DNA of 33,631 nucleotides, from the NCBI GenBank assembly GCA_045593825.1, contig JAZNXI010000037.1, forward strand, positions 1 to 33,631, written 5' to 3'. Both the position numbers and the translations under genes were made by a program. Positions within the stretch are counted from its first letter, which is position 1. Each line of letters begins with the position of its first letter. The notes under the pieces were generated by a model that saw only the letters and a program-made list of their open reading frames with translations, did no database searches and had not been told where the DNA came from. This stretch comes from SIG299 sp045593825 (GTDB lineage: Bacteria > Bacillota > Clostridia > Lachnospirales > Lachnospiraceae). Positions 1-8,223 of this stretch are shown here, one piece after another.

Positions 1-381
1 GTTGCTGAGGGCAATACTCTGACTGCTGATGTACTTTGCGCTGAGTATAAGCGGCTGAACGAAATGTACTTCGGCCCGGATATGGTGGTGGATGACCGTA
101 TCGCTGTGGAATGGGCAAGAATTCCTCACTTCTATTACAACTTCTACGTTTACCAGTATGCAACCGGTTTCTCCGCTGCTGTGGCACTGGCAAACCGCAT
201 CTTGAAGGAAGGTCAGCCTGCTGTGGATGACTACTTAAAGTTCTTAAGCGGCGGCTGTTCCAAGTCTCCAATTGATTTACTCAAGATTGCAGGCGTAGAC
301 ATGACAACTCCGGCTGCGGTAAATTCCGGTCTAGAGATGTTTGGCAGACTGTTAGATGAGATGGAAGAATTAATGAAGTAA
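1..381 (+). CDS. pepF: Oligoendopeptidase F (M3 metallopeptidase), C-terminal part
   Basis: This is the 3' end of a gene that enters the window from the left; the frame is open from base 1 to the TAA at 379-381 (126 codons). The residues match the C-terminal helical part of M3-family oligoendopeptidase F, including the PHFYYNFYVYQYATGFSAA stretch that is typical just before the end of these enzymes. The family cleaves short peptides in the cytoplasm with a zinc HExxH site, which would lie upstream and is not in the window. Seen: sequence resemblance and reading frame. Inferred: that the complete upstream gene is intact. A hairpin at 397-426 separates it from the following exporter gene. Confidence 0.85.
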   Translation, partial: VAEGNTLTADVLCAEYKRLNEMYFGPDMVVDDRIAVEWARIPHFYYNFYVYQYATGFSAAVALANRILKEGQPAVDDYLKFLSGGCSKSPIDLLKIAGVDMTTPAAVNSGLEMFGRLLDEMEELMK

Positions 382-396
382 ATATACGAAATTCAG

Positions 397-426
397 ATGC
401 TTCCGGCGAAAAGTCGTCGGAAGCAT
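397..426 (+). terminator. Hairpin after pepF, possible weak terminator
   Basis: A 12-bp stem (397-408 with 415-426, one G-T pair) closes on a 6-nt loop 15 bases after the pepF stop. The following bases are not U-rich, so it could equally be a processing or attenuation hairpin before the MATE gene. Confidence 0.4.
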
Positions 427-449
427 TCTGTGCGTAGAAAGAAGAAACT

Positions 450-1802
450 ATGGAAAACACAAGAGAAAATAAAATGGGCACGATGCCCGAAAATAAATTA
501 CTTATTAGCATGGCGGTGCCAATGATGCTCTCCATGCTGGTGCAGGCCCTTTATAATGTGGTAGACAGCATTTTCGTGGCAAAAATCAGCGAAGATGCCC
601 TGACTGCCGTATCGTTAGCTTTTCCGGTGCAAAATTTGCTGATTGCACTTGGGTCCGGTACCGGTGTTGGTATCAATGCATTGCTTTCCAAGAGCCTTGG
701 TGAAAAGAATCAGAAGCTTGCGAATAAGGTGGCGCACAATGGTATACTGCTGATGCTTTTTAGTGCGGTTGCATGTGCATTATTCGGCATTTTCGGAAGC
801 CGCTGGTTTTTTGGAACCCAGACGGATGATTTAGTATTAATTGAGTACGGAACGCAGTATCTGACCATTGTTATGGCGTGTTCCTTTGGTATTTTCGGCC
901 AGTTTATTACAGAACGTCTGCTGCAGGCAACGGGCCGTACTACCCTTAGTATGCATACCCAGCTGCTTGGCGCGGTAACTAATTTGATTTTAGACCCGAT
1001 TTTAATTTTTGGTTGGTTTGGTCTGCCGGCCATGGGCATTACCGGTGCTGCTGTGGCAACGGTGCTAGGACAAATCATTTCGGCTATCTTTGGTCTCTGG
1101 CTGAATATCAAGAAGAATCCGGAAATTCAGTTGAGTGTAAAGGAACTTGTGCCGGACGGTGCGGTTATCAAAAAGATTTATTCCGTAGGTATTCCGTCCA
1201 TTATTATGGGTTCTATCGGTTCTGTGATGACCTATGGAATGAATCGCATCCTGATGGGCTTTTCCTCCACGGCAACTGCGGTGTTCGGTGTGTACTTTAA
1301 GCTTCAGAGTTTTATCTTCATGCCGGTATTCGGTTTAAATAATGGTATGGTACCGATTATTGCGTACAACTATGGAGCAAAGAATAAGGCCAGAATGCTG
1401 CGCACCATGAAGCTGGCTATTACCTATGCAGTCAGCATTATGTTTGTAGGATTTTTAGTGATGCAGATATTTCCGGCACAGTTATTTGGTCTGTTTGAAG
1501 CATCCGCTGACATGTTGGCCATCGGTGTTCCTGCACTGCGTTTTATCAGTATCAGCTTTTTGTTTGCCGGCTTTTGTATTATTGCCGGTTCCACCTTCCA
1601 GGCGCTTGGTAATGGTATGTTAAGCATGATTGTTTCCATTGCAAGACAGCTGGTGGTGCTGCTTCCGGTGGCATACCTGCTTTCCTTAACCGGAAACTTA
1701 AATTTAATCTGGCTGTCCTTCCCGATTGCGGAATTGATGTCGGTGGCATTAAGCGCCATCTTCCTGTACCGGATGTATCAGAAGGTAATTAAGCCGTTGT
1801 AA
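450..1802 (+). CDS. MATE family efflux transporter
   Basis: A 450-residue integral membrane protein of the MATE/MOP superfamily, which exports drugs or metabolites by sodium or proton antiport. The N-terminus NKLLISMAVPMMLSMLVQAL followed by YNVVDSIFVAK is the classical MATE opening, and about twelve hydrophobic segments can be followed through the protein as two homologous six-helix halves (the second begins near residue 235 with SVGIPSIIMGSIGSV). Length fits the family. The start at 450 has only a weak purine-rich ribosome binding site (AGAAAGAAG); an ATG at 474 is possible but would cut the conserved N-terminus close. A strong terminator follows at 1815-1850, so it is probably transcribed alone or with pepF. 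The substrate cannot be deduced. Confidence 0.9.
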   Translation: MENTRENKMGTMPENKLLISMAVPMMLSMLVQALYNVVDSIFVAKISEDALTAVSLAFPVQNLLIALGSGTGVGINALLSKSLGEKNQKLANKVAHNGILLMLFSAVACALFGIFGSRWFFGTQTDDLVLIEYGTQYLTIVMACSFGIFGQFITERLLQATGRTTLSMHTQLLGAVTNLILDPILIFGWFGLPAMGITGAAVATVLGQIISAIFGLWLNIKKNPEIQLSVKELVPDGAVIKKIYSVGIPSIIMGSIGSVMTYGMNRILMGFSSTATAVFGVYFKLQSFIFMPVFGLNNGMVPIIAYNYGAKNKARMLRTMKLAITYAVSIMFVGFLVMQIFPAQLFGLFEASADMLAIGVPALRFISISFLFAGFCIIAGSTFQALGNGMLSMIVSIARQLVVLLPVAYLLSLTGNLNLIWLSFPIAELMSVALSAIFLYRMYQKVIKPL

Positions 1803-1814
1803 AAATAGTATGTG

Positions 1815-1850
1815 AGCCATGTGTTGCAGGATTGCAGCGCATGGCTTTTT
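1815..1850 (+). terminator. Rho-independent terminator after MATE gene
   Basis: A 14-bp stem (1815-1828 with 1833-1846, including two G-T pairs), a GGAT loop and a short T run at 1847-1850. Confidence 0.8.
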
Positions 1851-1939
1851 GAATTAATAATTTTATGTTATACTGTAACAAAATGATTTTTTCATCGACT
1901 AATCTTTGTGAATAGGATATATGAGAGAGGAGGAGCGTT

Positions 1940-2470
1940 GTGCAACGGCTGTTAGAAAAATTATTTCATACATACTACAAAGACATATACCGTTATCTTT
2001 ACAGCCTTACCCATGACACCTCCCTTTCCGAGGACTTAGCCTCTGATGTGTTTTTGGAAGTGGTAAAATCCATTGCCACTTTCCGGGGCGCGGCAGACAT
2101 GAAAACCTGGATGTTTTCCATTGCCAGACATAAATGGATTGATTATTTAAGAAAAAAGAACCGGCGGGTAGAAAACGAAGTTTTATCGGAGCTGGTGGGA
2201 GAAGAGCGGATAGCAGGTTCAGATATGGCTGACATGAAGACTCCGGAAGAACAGTATTTAGATAAGGAATTACTGGAGCGGATACATACACTTTTGGACG
2301 AAGAACCGGAGCGTACCCGTAACATTGTAAAGCAACGTTTGGCAGGGTATTCCTTTTATGAAATTGGCAAGTCGCAGGGAATTTCCGAGAGTTCTGCCAG
2401 GGTAATCTACTTTCGTGCGAAAGAAAAAATAAAACAGACATTGGAAAAGGAGGGATTGGGCCGTGAATAA
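1940..2470 (+). CDS. ECF-type RNA polymerase sigma factor
   Basis: A 176-residue sigma-70 family factor of the extracytoplasmic function group. Region 2 lies at about residues 9-75 (YKDIYRYLYSLTHDTSLSEDLASDVFLEV and the MKTWMFSIARHKWIDYLRKK helix) and region 4 at about 115-170 (RLAGYSFYEIGKSQGISESS with the helix-turn-helix). The start is GTG at 1940, preceded by a good AGGAGGAG site at 1928-1935. The stop overlaps the GTG start of the next gene by 8 bases, a translationally coupled arrangement with a zinc-finger anti-sigma factor. Genes 1940-4290 form one operon. ECF operons are usually autoregulated; the 1851-1939 leader contains a TATACT at 1869-1874 but no convincing -35, so the promoter is left uncalled. 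The signal that releases the factor cannot be told. Confidence 0.9.
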   Translation: MQRLLEKLFHTYYKDIYRYLYSLTHDTSLSEDLASDVFLEVVKSIATFRGAADMKTWMFSIARHKWIDYLRKKNRRVENEVLSELVGEERIAGSDMADMKTPEEQYLDKELLERIHTLLDEEPERTRNIVKQRLAGYSFYEIGKSQGISESSARVIYFRAKEKIKQTLEKEGLGRE

Positions 2471-2990
2471 AATTACCTGTGATATGTGCAAGGATTTGAT
2501 TCCGCTGGTAAAGGATGGCATTGCAAGTGCTGACAGCTGCCTTGCGGTAAAAGAGCATCTGAAGGAATGTGAAGAATGTAAAAAATTATATGAAAATGAG
2601 ACCGCAGAGCCTTCCGAACTGAATATGGATTTGGAGCTTGAGCTTGGTAAATTAAAACGTAAACTGCAGATTTTCTCTGTGGTGCTTATGATGTTTGGCG
2701 CATTCTTTGGCCTGAGCCTTACCGCCAGTCAGGAAATGTTTTATAACAGCCTGATTATGCCGGTTATCGGTGCCCTTGGTTATGTGATTTTCCGATGGAA
2801 GGCGGTGTATCAGGTGCCGCTGTTACTGCTGGTAATGCAGCTTTTGATTAACTTTTTGGGGCTTGCCCGGGGCATGGAATACATGGCGGTGATAGAGGTT
2901 GTGATGTGGGTTGGCATTTACACCATCTTCGTGGAACTTGGTGTGTTGGTGGCAGGATTATTACACTTTGCATTCCGGAAAGAACGCTAA
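2463..2990 (+). CDS. Zinc-finger anti-sigma factor, membrane protein
   Basis: A 175-residue protein with an N-terminal zinc-binding anti-sigma motif (C6xxC9 and H32xxxC36xxC39), followed by about four hydrophobic segments from residue 69 to 170. Soluble ZAS domain plus membrane part is the known build of anti-sigma factors that hold an ECF sigma at the membrane. The start is GTG at 2463, eight bases inside the sigma gene, with an AAGGAGGG site at about 2447-2454. Co-location with the sigma gene supports the role. It is longer in its membrane part than single-pass anti-sigma factors, so sensing may happen in the bilayer rather than outside; that is inference. Confidence 0.85.
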   Translation: MNKITCDMCKDLIPLVKDGIASADSCLAVKEHLKECEECKKLYENETAEPSELNMDLELELGKLKRKLQIFSVVLMMFGAFFGLSLTASQEMFYNSLIMPVIGALGYVIFRWKAVYQVPLLLLVMQLLINFLGLARGMEYMAVIEVVMWVGIYTIFVELGVLVAGLLHFAFRKER

Positions 2991-3029
2991 GCTCGGTGAA
3001 TGTAGATTGTGTCAGAAGGGAGAATGACG

Positions 3030-3899
3030 ATGAAAAAGAAATGGATGAAAATAGCAGCCCTGATAGCAGCTTTGGTTATTATAGCCGGTCTTTGCGTGTT
3101 TGCTAATGCCCTGGTAGGAAACCCGGTTTCCAAGTGGTTGGCAACCAGAACGGCAGAAAAGCATTTGAAAGAAGTATATGGGGATACGGATTTTGTGATA
3201 GAGAAGATTGGTTTCAACTTTAAGGATACGGATTATTATGTTCATGTGATGTCCCCCAGCAGTGAAGACTCAAGCTTCTCCCTGCGGATTGATATGTTTG
3301 GAAATCTGATGTTGGACACCTATGAAAGCCGGGTGCTTTCCGGAAGTAATACACAGAGCCGGTTATATATGGAATACCGCGCCCTGGCGGATGAAGTACT
3401 GGAAGCGCCGGATTATCCGTTTACCAGCTTTATTGCCTATGGGGATTTGCAGGTAGGCTTCCGGCCGGCAGATGTGGAGCTTCCGGCAGATTATTATCCG
3501 GAGTATTATTACATCATAGAGGAACTGGTTTTAGATAAAAAATATGATATCCGGGAACTTGGCAAAAAAGCCGGTTGTATGGTTGTTTACGTAGAGGATG
3601 ATGTGGTAACCATAGAACGCGCTGCAGAGGTGCTGCTGGAATTAAAGGAAGTCTTTGACCGCAGGAATGTTCCGTTTTACTCCATTGATTTTGTGCTGGA
3701 ATATCCTCGCAAGCCGGAGGGTGGTAATATCAAAGATGATCGGGTAAATGTGGAAGGTTTCTTATATTCCGACATTTATGAAGAAGGTCTGGTGGAGCGT
3801 GTCCGGATTGCAGACGAAGAGTTGAATGCTTACTATGAAGAACAGGACCGAATTACCAAAGAACTGGTAGAGCAAATGAAGGCACAGGAGAATGAGTAA
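3030..3899 (+). CDS. YfjL-like membrane-anchored protein
   Basis: About 290 residues: an N-terminal hydrophobic anchor (residues 5-25, KKWMKIAALIAALVIIAGLC) followed by a hydrophilic extracytoplasmic domain of roughly 260 residues. The sequence NPVSKWLATRTAEKHLKEVY followed by GDTDFVIEKIGFNFKDTDYY looks like the YfjL-type proteins of Firmicutes, whose function is not established. Two starts compete: ATG 3024 and ATG 3030; the AAGGGAG at 3016-3022 favours 3030. A GTG at 3009 would extend the frame further but lacks a site. It lies third in the ECF operon and could be a target or part of the sensing machinery. No lipobox is present. Confidence 0.65.
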   Translation: MKKKWMKIAALIAALVIIAGLCVFANALVGNPVSKWLATRTAEKHLKEVYGDTDFVIEKIGFNFKDTDYYVHVMSPSSEDSSFSLRIDMFGNLMLDTYESRVLSGSNTQSRLYMEYRALADEVLEAPDYPFTSFIAYGDLQVGFRPADVELPADYYPEYYYIIEELVLDKKYDIRELGKKAGCMVVYVEDDVVTIERAAEVLLELKEVFDRRNVPFYSIDFVLEYPRKPEGGNIKDDRVNVEGFLYSDIYEEGLVERVRIADEELNAYYEEQDRITKELVEQMKAQENE

Positions 3900-4290
3900 A
3901 GGATTCAAAGCATTATTACAAGAAAATAAAAAAGTTTTGTTTGCCCATTTGATTTCTTTTGGCATACTATTGCTTGGTTTTGTGCTTTGCCGTTACGCTT
4001 TCTTTGGCTTGCACGGCATGAAAGAGTGGCCGGTTGATTTGCTTATAGTGGGCACAGCAGCTTTGTTTGTTTCATTGCTTGCAAGAAAACAATATGTTCC
4101 GTGGTTTACAGCGGGCGGTTATGTTCTGGGCTTTTGCCTGGGAGCTCTGTTTCACACAGAAGGAACAGACCCGGGCGGCGGAAAAACTGATAATCTTTGG
4201 CAGATATGGACTGTGGTATTTGTAGTTTGTATTTTGACAGGAACACTGCTTGAGGTTGTGATGAAGTGGCGGAGGCTTTTAAAGAAATAA
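3892..4290 (+). CDS. Small polytopic membrane protein of unknown function
   Basis: A 132-residue protein with about four hydrophobic segments (residues 17-37, 45-63, 70-88 and 104-122) and a basic C-terminus (KWRRLLKK). Its ATG overlaps the end of the preceding gene by 8 bases, so it is co-translated as the last gene of the ECF sigma operon, with an AGGAG site inside the upstream gene. I recognise no family. A terminator at 4305-4340 ends the operon. Confidence 0.75.
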   Translation: MSKGFKALLQENKKVLFAHLISFGILLLGFVLCRYAFFGLHGMKEWPVDLLIVGTAALFVSLLARKQYVPWFTAGGYVLGFCLGALFHTEGTDPGGGKTDNLWQIWTVVFVVCILTGTLLEVVMKWRRLLKK

Positions 4291-4304
4291 ACAGGTGTAA
4301 AAAT

Positions 4305-4340
4305 GGCGCAGGGAATTAAATTCCTGCGCCTTATCATGTT
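4305..4340 (+). terminator. Terminator of the ECF sigma operon
   Basis: A 10-bp stem (4305-4314 with 4321-4330, one G-T pair) with a 6-nt loop; the tail is only moderately T-rich (TTATCATGTTTT). Confidence 0.7.
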
Positions 4341-4366
4341 TTAACCGAAAGAGAGCAAAATATCCA

Positions 4367-4395
4367 TGGAAATCCTGCTTTGGTTGCTTTATAAT
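4367..4395 (+). promoter_or_regulatory. Candidate sigma-A promoter for yfcE
   Basis: A perfect -10 TATAAT at 4390-4395 and a partial -35 TGGAAA at 4367-4372 with a 17-bp spacer, 30 bases ahead of the phosphodiesterase start. Confidence 0.5.
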
Positions 4396-4424
4396 AAAAT
4401 CAAATTCGGAGAGGAGAATTTGTT

Positions 4425-4964
4425 ATGAAATGGTTAGTTGCATCCGACATTCATGGTTCGGAATTTTATTGTAAGGAAGTATTAAAAGCATTCGATAGGG
4501 AGAAGGCGGATCGTCTGCTGTTACTGGGGGATATTTTATATCATGGTCCGAGAAATGACCTGCCACGAGATTATGCGCCTAAGAAAGTAATTGCCCTGTT
4601 GAATGAGCGAAAAGAAAGCATTCTTTGTGTGAGGGGAAACTGTGATGCAGATGTGGACCAGATGGTGTTGGAATTTCCGATTTTAGCGGACTATGCGGTG
4701 TTTGATTTGGGCAACCGACTGCTTTATGCGACCCACGGACATGTGTACGGAGAATTTAATCCGCCTCCGTTACAAAAGGGCGATATTTTGCTCTGTGGCC
4801 ACACCCATGTTCCAAAGTGTGTGGAGCATGACGGATATGTATATATGAACCCGGGTTCTGCATCCCTGCCAAAGGAGGACAGCCATCACGGTTATATGAC
4901 TTTGGAGAACGGAGAGTTCCACTGGAAGGATTTTGCGGGTAATGTAGTAAAACGTTATCGATAA
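4425..4964 (+). CDS. yfcE: YfcE-type metallophosphodiesterase
   Basis: A 179-residue calcineurin-like metallophosphoesterase of the YfcE/MJ0936 group, two-metal enzymes that hydrolyse model phosphodiesters. All the metal motifs can be read in order: SDIHG (residues 7-11), GDILYHG (about 35-41), the GNCD block near residue 67, THGHVYG, and CGHTHVP near residue 124-130. Length equals that of E. coli YfcE. The start has a GAGAGGAG site. The alpha-galactosidase gene begins 18 bases downstream, so the two are probably one transcript, although no common pathway is obvious. The true substrate is not known for the family. Confidence 0.88.
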   Translation: MKWLVASDIHGSEFYCKEVLKAFDREKADRLLLLGDILYHGPRNDLPRDYAPKKVIALLNERKESILCVRGNCDADVDQMVLEFPILADYAVFDLGNRLLYATHGHVYGEFNPPPLQKGDILLCGHTHVPKCVEHDGYVYMNPGSASLPKEDSHHGYMTLENGEFHWKDFAGNVVKRYR

Positions 4965-4982
4965 ATGTAAGGGGATAGGAGC

Positions 4983-7079
4983 ATGAAAACGATATATAGT
5001 AAATTTCAATTGGGAGATATGTGGGCACTGTATCTGCTGGATACAGAGTCGGAGCTTTGTGGTTTGGCACTTTTGCCGGAGGGCTATCAGGACAAGCTGG
5101 TTATGGACGGATGGTGGAATATTGAGCCGGTGGTGCAGATGAAGCTGGTGGGGGATGCTTATTCCGATGGTTTTATTCACGGACATTCCTTAAAAAACAC
5201 TGCAACCACTAAGGGGCTTAAATTTAAGAGCCAGACAGTGGAAGATGGCGCTGTTAAAAAGATTATTACAACACTGGAAAACAACGATGTGGAAGCAACC
5301 CATGTTTTGGAATACGAAGAGGGCACTCCTTATATGAAAATGTATTCTCAGGTTTGCTCCATGAGGGAAGAACCTGTAACCATGGAAATGGTGTCTTCCT
5401 TCAACATTTGTGCTTTTTCCGGAATCAGCGGAGAACTCCGTATGGAGGACTTTGTACTTCACCGCATGCAGAGTAAGTGGAGCATGGAAGGTAAGTTAGA
5501 GAGCACTCCTTTCTTAGATTTGCAGTTAGAGCCTGCCTGGATCCGTATCGGGGCAAACAGTGTGCGCTTTGGTGAGGTTGGTTCCATGCCGGTGCGCCGC
5601 TACTTCCCTTGGATGATTGCGGAGGATACTAAATTTGGCTACGGCATCGGTGCCCAGCTTGCCCATCCGGCTTCCTGGCAGATGGAGGTTTTCAACATTG
5701 ATGAGCGAGTGTCCCTGTCCGGCGGTCTTGCCGACCGTGAATTTGGTCACTGGACCAAGAACTTAGAGAAGGGCGAAGTATTTGAAACACCGAAGGCAAT
5801 TCTTACCGTTGCAAAGGAAGATGTGGATGGCATCAGCCACCGTCTGACCATGGCACAAAGAGAAAATTTAACCTGCGTGCCTGAGGTGGAAAAGAGTCTT
5901 CCGATTGTATTTAATGAGTATTGCACCACTTGGGGCAATCCGACGGAAGAAAACATGTTGAAGATTATCAACATCCTGAAGGGCAAGGGTATCGAATACT
6001 GCGTGATTGATGCAGGCTGGCATTTAAAGAACGGTTGCGACTGGTCCGACATTGGCGACTGGATTGTAAACCGTGACCGCTTCCCAAAGGGCCTGGCATA
6101 TATTGCGGAGGAAACCAGAAAAGCCGGCATGATTCCGGGTCTTTGGTTTGAGATGGAAAATGCGGGGGATTCCTCCGACATTTTCAAGCAGGAGGAGATG
6201 CTGCTTACCCGTGACGGCTACCCAATCCAGACCTGCCGCCGCCGTTTCCTCGATATGAGAAAGCAGGAGGTGCAGGACTATCTGGAGGAGCGCGTCATTG
6301 ACCGTTTGGAGCAGGACGGGTTCGGCTACATCAAGGTGGATTATAACGACAACATCGGTATCGGTTGTGACGGCGCAGAATCCTTAGGAGAAGGTCTTCG
6401 TCAGAATATGATGGGTTCCCAAAAGTTCTTCCGGAGAATGCGGGAGCGCATGCCGGAGCTGGTTATTGAAAACTGCTCCTCCGGCGGTCACCGTTTAGAA
6501 CCGTCCATGCAGGCGCTTACCAACATGGCATCCTTCTCTGATGCCCACGAATGGCAGGCGATTCCGGTCATTGCCGCCAATGTATCCAGGGCAATTTTAC
6601 CTGCACAGAGCCAAATTTGGGCGGTACTGCGGAAAACCGACGATGAAAAGCGTCTGTATTATTCTTTATGTAATACCTTCCTTGGCAGAATGTGCCTTTC
6701 CGGTGATGTGTACGATTTGGAGGACTGGCAGTGGAAGATTGTAGAGGAAAGCATCCGCCTGTATAAGGTTTGTGCACCGGTCATTAAGTATGGACGCAAT
6801 TATATTTACGGCCCGTTAAATAAGAGCTACAACCATTTGAAGGGCTGGCAGGCGGTATGCCGTGTCAGTGATGATAAGGAGCAGATGCTTGTGGTGGTAC
6901 ATTCCTTTGAGGATAGGGAAGAACCGCTTACTATCTCATTGCCGGGTGATAATGTTGATTGGGAAACTGCGGAATTATTCTGCAGAGAGGGCATTTCTGC
7001 AACTATAGAGAACGGTGTTCTAACGATTGCCGGGATGACTAAATATGACGGTTTGATTGTTTTAACAAATAAAATGTAA
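4983..7079 (+). CDS. GH36 family alpha-galactosidase
   Basis: A 698-residue glycoside hydrolase of family GH36, expected to release terminal alpha-galactose from raffinose-type oligosaccharides or galactomannan pieces. An N-terminal beta-supersandwich covers about residues 1-300, the catalytic barrel about 305-610 (FNEYCTTWGNPTEEN and CVIDAGWH mark its start), then a C-terminal beta domain. The nucleophile is most likely D453 in YIKVDYN and the acid/base D520 in FSDAHEW, 67 residues apart as in GH36. The motif is KVDYN rather than the usual KWDMN, so substrate range may differ from classical raffinose enzymes. No signal peptide: cytoplasmic. The start has a GGGGATAGGAG site. A bidirectional terminator follows. 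Confidence 0.85.
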   Translation: MKTIYSKFQLGDMWALYLLDTESELCGLALLPEGYQDKLVMDGWWNIEPVVQMKLVGDAYSDGFIHGHSLKNTATTKGLKFKSQTVEDGAVKKIITTLENNDVEATHVLEYEEGTPYMKMYSQVCSMREEPVTMEMVSSFNICAFSGISGELRMEDFVLHRMQSKWSMEGKLESTPFLDLQLEPAWIRIGANSVRFGEVGSMPVRRYFPWMIAEDTKFGYGIGAQLAHPASWQMEVFNIDERVSLSGGLADREFGHWTKNLEKGEVFETPKAILTVAKEDVDGISHRLTMAQRENLTCVPEVEKSLPIVFNEYCTTWGNPTEENMLKIINILKGKGIEYCVIDAGWHLKNGCDWSDIGDWIVNRDRFPKGLAYIAEETRKAGMIPGLWFEMENAGDSSDIFKQEEMLLTRDGYPIQTCRRRFLDMRKQEVQDYLEERVIDRLEQDGFGYIKVDYNDNIGIGCDGAESLGEGLRQNMMGSQKFFRRMRERMPELVIENCSSGGHRLEPSMQALTNMASFSDAHEWQAIPVIAANVSRAILPAQSQIWAVLRKTDDEKRLYYSLCNTFLGRMCLSGDVYDLEDWQWKIVEESIRLYKVCAPVIKYGRNYIYGPLNKSYNHLKGWQAVCRVSDDKEQMLVVVHSFEDREEPLTISLPGDNVDWETAELFCREGISATIENGVLTIAGMTKYDGLIVLTNKM

Positions 7080-7083
7080 AACA

Positions 7084-7136
7084 AAAAGGAGCATAAGCGG
7101 GAATGTTTTGTCCTGCATATGCTCCTTTTCGTTTTT
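7084..7136. terminator. Bidirectional terminator between GH36 and HAD genes
   Basis: A 12-bp outer stem (7084-7095 with 7118-7129) with A's on one side and T's on the other, plus a shorter inner stem. It lies between two convergent genes and can serve both. Confidence 0.85.
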
Positions 7137-7156
7137 TGAAATGTAGAATGTTACTA

Positions 7157-7867
7157 TTATATAAGCTCTTTTAAGAACGTTTTCAATTCTTCAAACCCAC
7201 CCTGCGGATACTTTGTGATATCCGCATTTTTCTCATTAATTAGGCAGTCGGTGAGTAAAAATACCTGCATGCCAAGAGTTTCTGCAATCATATCCTCTTC
7301 GGCATTGTTTCCCACCATCAGACATTCTTCCGGCGCAAGACCGGTCTTTTCTAAAATTTCGGTATAATACTTTGGATTCGGCTTGCAGTAGCGGCTGTTT
7401 TCATAAGTGGTAAACAGTTCAAAGTCTTCTTTGGAAAGTCCTGCCCAACTGATGCGGTTTTCTGTTGCAATTGCCGGGAACAGCGGGTTGGTGGCAAGAA
7501 TCAGGCGCTTGCCGGATGATTTGATGAGGTCGATGACTTCTTTTGCGGCCGGCGTAGGCTGACAGGCATTTTTGGCGGCGGCAAATTCGTTGAGGTAAAA
7601 GGAATCAAACACCGGTATATCCACACGGCAGTCTTTGCCTACAAGGGAGCAGAAGGTGTCCCAGAAAGCATCCTCGTTAGTTTTGGTGCCGTCATTCATT
7701 ACCATGGCCTTGGTGCCCGCCCACACATTGTTTACTAACGTTTCTTTGTCGTAACCGAGCGGCACCAGTTTTGCTGCCAGTGCACCGAAATAGTATTTCA
7801 TGAACAGGTCCTGATCCATAGGAAGCAGGGTGCCGTCCAAATCGAATAGAATAGCTTTGATGTCCAT
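7157..7867 (-). CDS. HAD-superfamily hydrolase (phosphatase-like)
   Basis: A 236-residue HAD hydrolase. Motif I is FDLDGTLL with nucleophile D9 and general acid D11; motif II is the Thr in LILATNPLF; motif III is the Lys in KPNPKYY; motif IV is MVGNNAEEDM. The arrangement with a helical cap between motif I and II (about residues 15-90) is the subfamily I cap type, close to YjjG/phosphoglycolate-phosphatase-like proteins. Motif IV reads GNNAEED in place of the more common GDxxxxD, keeping the acidic residues for magnesium. The start has a GGAGGATAAC site. The substrate is unknown. It is transcribed towards the alpha-galactosidase and ends at a shared terminator. Confidence 0.85.
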   Translation of the reverse strand: MDIKAILFDLDGTLLPMDQDLFMKYYFGALAAKLVPLGYDKETLVNNVWAGTKAMVMNDGTKTNEDAFWDTFCSLVGKDCRVDIPVFDSFYLNEFAAAKNACQPTPAAKEVIDLIKSSGKRLILATNPLFPAIATENRISWAGLSKEDFELFTTYENSRYCKPNPKYYTEILEKTGLAPEECLMVGNNAEEDMIAETLGMQVFLLTDCLINEKNADITKYPQGGFEELKTFLKELI

Positions 7868-7884
7868 TTTGTTATCCTCCCAGA

Positions 7885-7945
7885 TATCTAAAAAGTTTTA
7901 GATAATTTCATATAATATGATAAGGGATAATGAACAAAATAACAA
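7885..7945 (-). promoter_or_regulatory. Promoter and dyad upstream of HAD gene
   Basis: On the minus strand TTGTTA (7940-7945) and TATCAT (7917-7922) are separated by 17 bp. Just downstream, 7885-7904 is a perfect inverted repeat of 9 bp arms, TATCTAAAA facing TTTTAGATA around two bases, a likely protein-binding dyad or leader hairpin. Confidence 0.4.
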
Positions 7946-7953
7946 GAAGAAAT

Positions 7954-8214
7954 TTACAAAAATATTTGTACTTTTTCCCCTAATTCCATACCTACGCCAT
8001 CATCCAGGTCGAAAAGACAAAGGTGCCCATGAATTTTCCGCATCTTCCGTAAAGATTTTCTGATTTTCCGAAGCTGCTCCTTGGAAAAAGAAAGCTGCCA
8101 GGTAGAAAAGCCGGGCATTTGGGACATTTTGCAAAGAGTAACGGTATTGAGCAGTAACCAATCAGGAAAGGGAATAGGAATCCGGCGCCTGTTTACATAG
8201 AATACAAGTTTCAT
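7954..8214 (-). CDS. Small basic protein of unknown function paired with XRE regulator
   Basis: An 86-residue protein starting MKLVFYVNRRRIPIPFPDW with a lysine/arginine-rich middle (EQLRKIRKSLRKMRKIHGHL) and an acidic tail (DLDDGVGMELGEKV). Its start lies 9 bases after the stop of the XRE regulator at 8224-8709, so the two are an operon. I recognise no family. A small partner next to an XRE regulator is often a target, a ligand-binding companion or a membrane effector; this one has no membrane segment. Confidence 0.65.
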   Translation of the reverse strand: MKLVFYVNRRRIPIPFPDWLLLNTVTLCKMSQMPGFSTWQLSFSKEQLRKIRKSLRKMRKIHGHLCLFDLDDGVGMELGEKVQIFL

Positions 8215-8223
8215 ATATCCCCC

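Noticed and set aside
710..1111. Long minus-strand open frame inside the MATE gene
   Set aside because: It is antisense to a well-conserved transporter, has no ribosome binding site and no family character. Similar shadow frames inside clpB, tldD and GH36 were dropped for the same reason.
1851..1939. ECF-type autoregulated promoter before 1940
   Set aside because: TATACT at 1869-1874 lacks a -35 at a workable distance, and no pair of ECF-like boxes is convincing.
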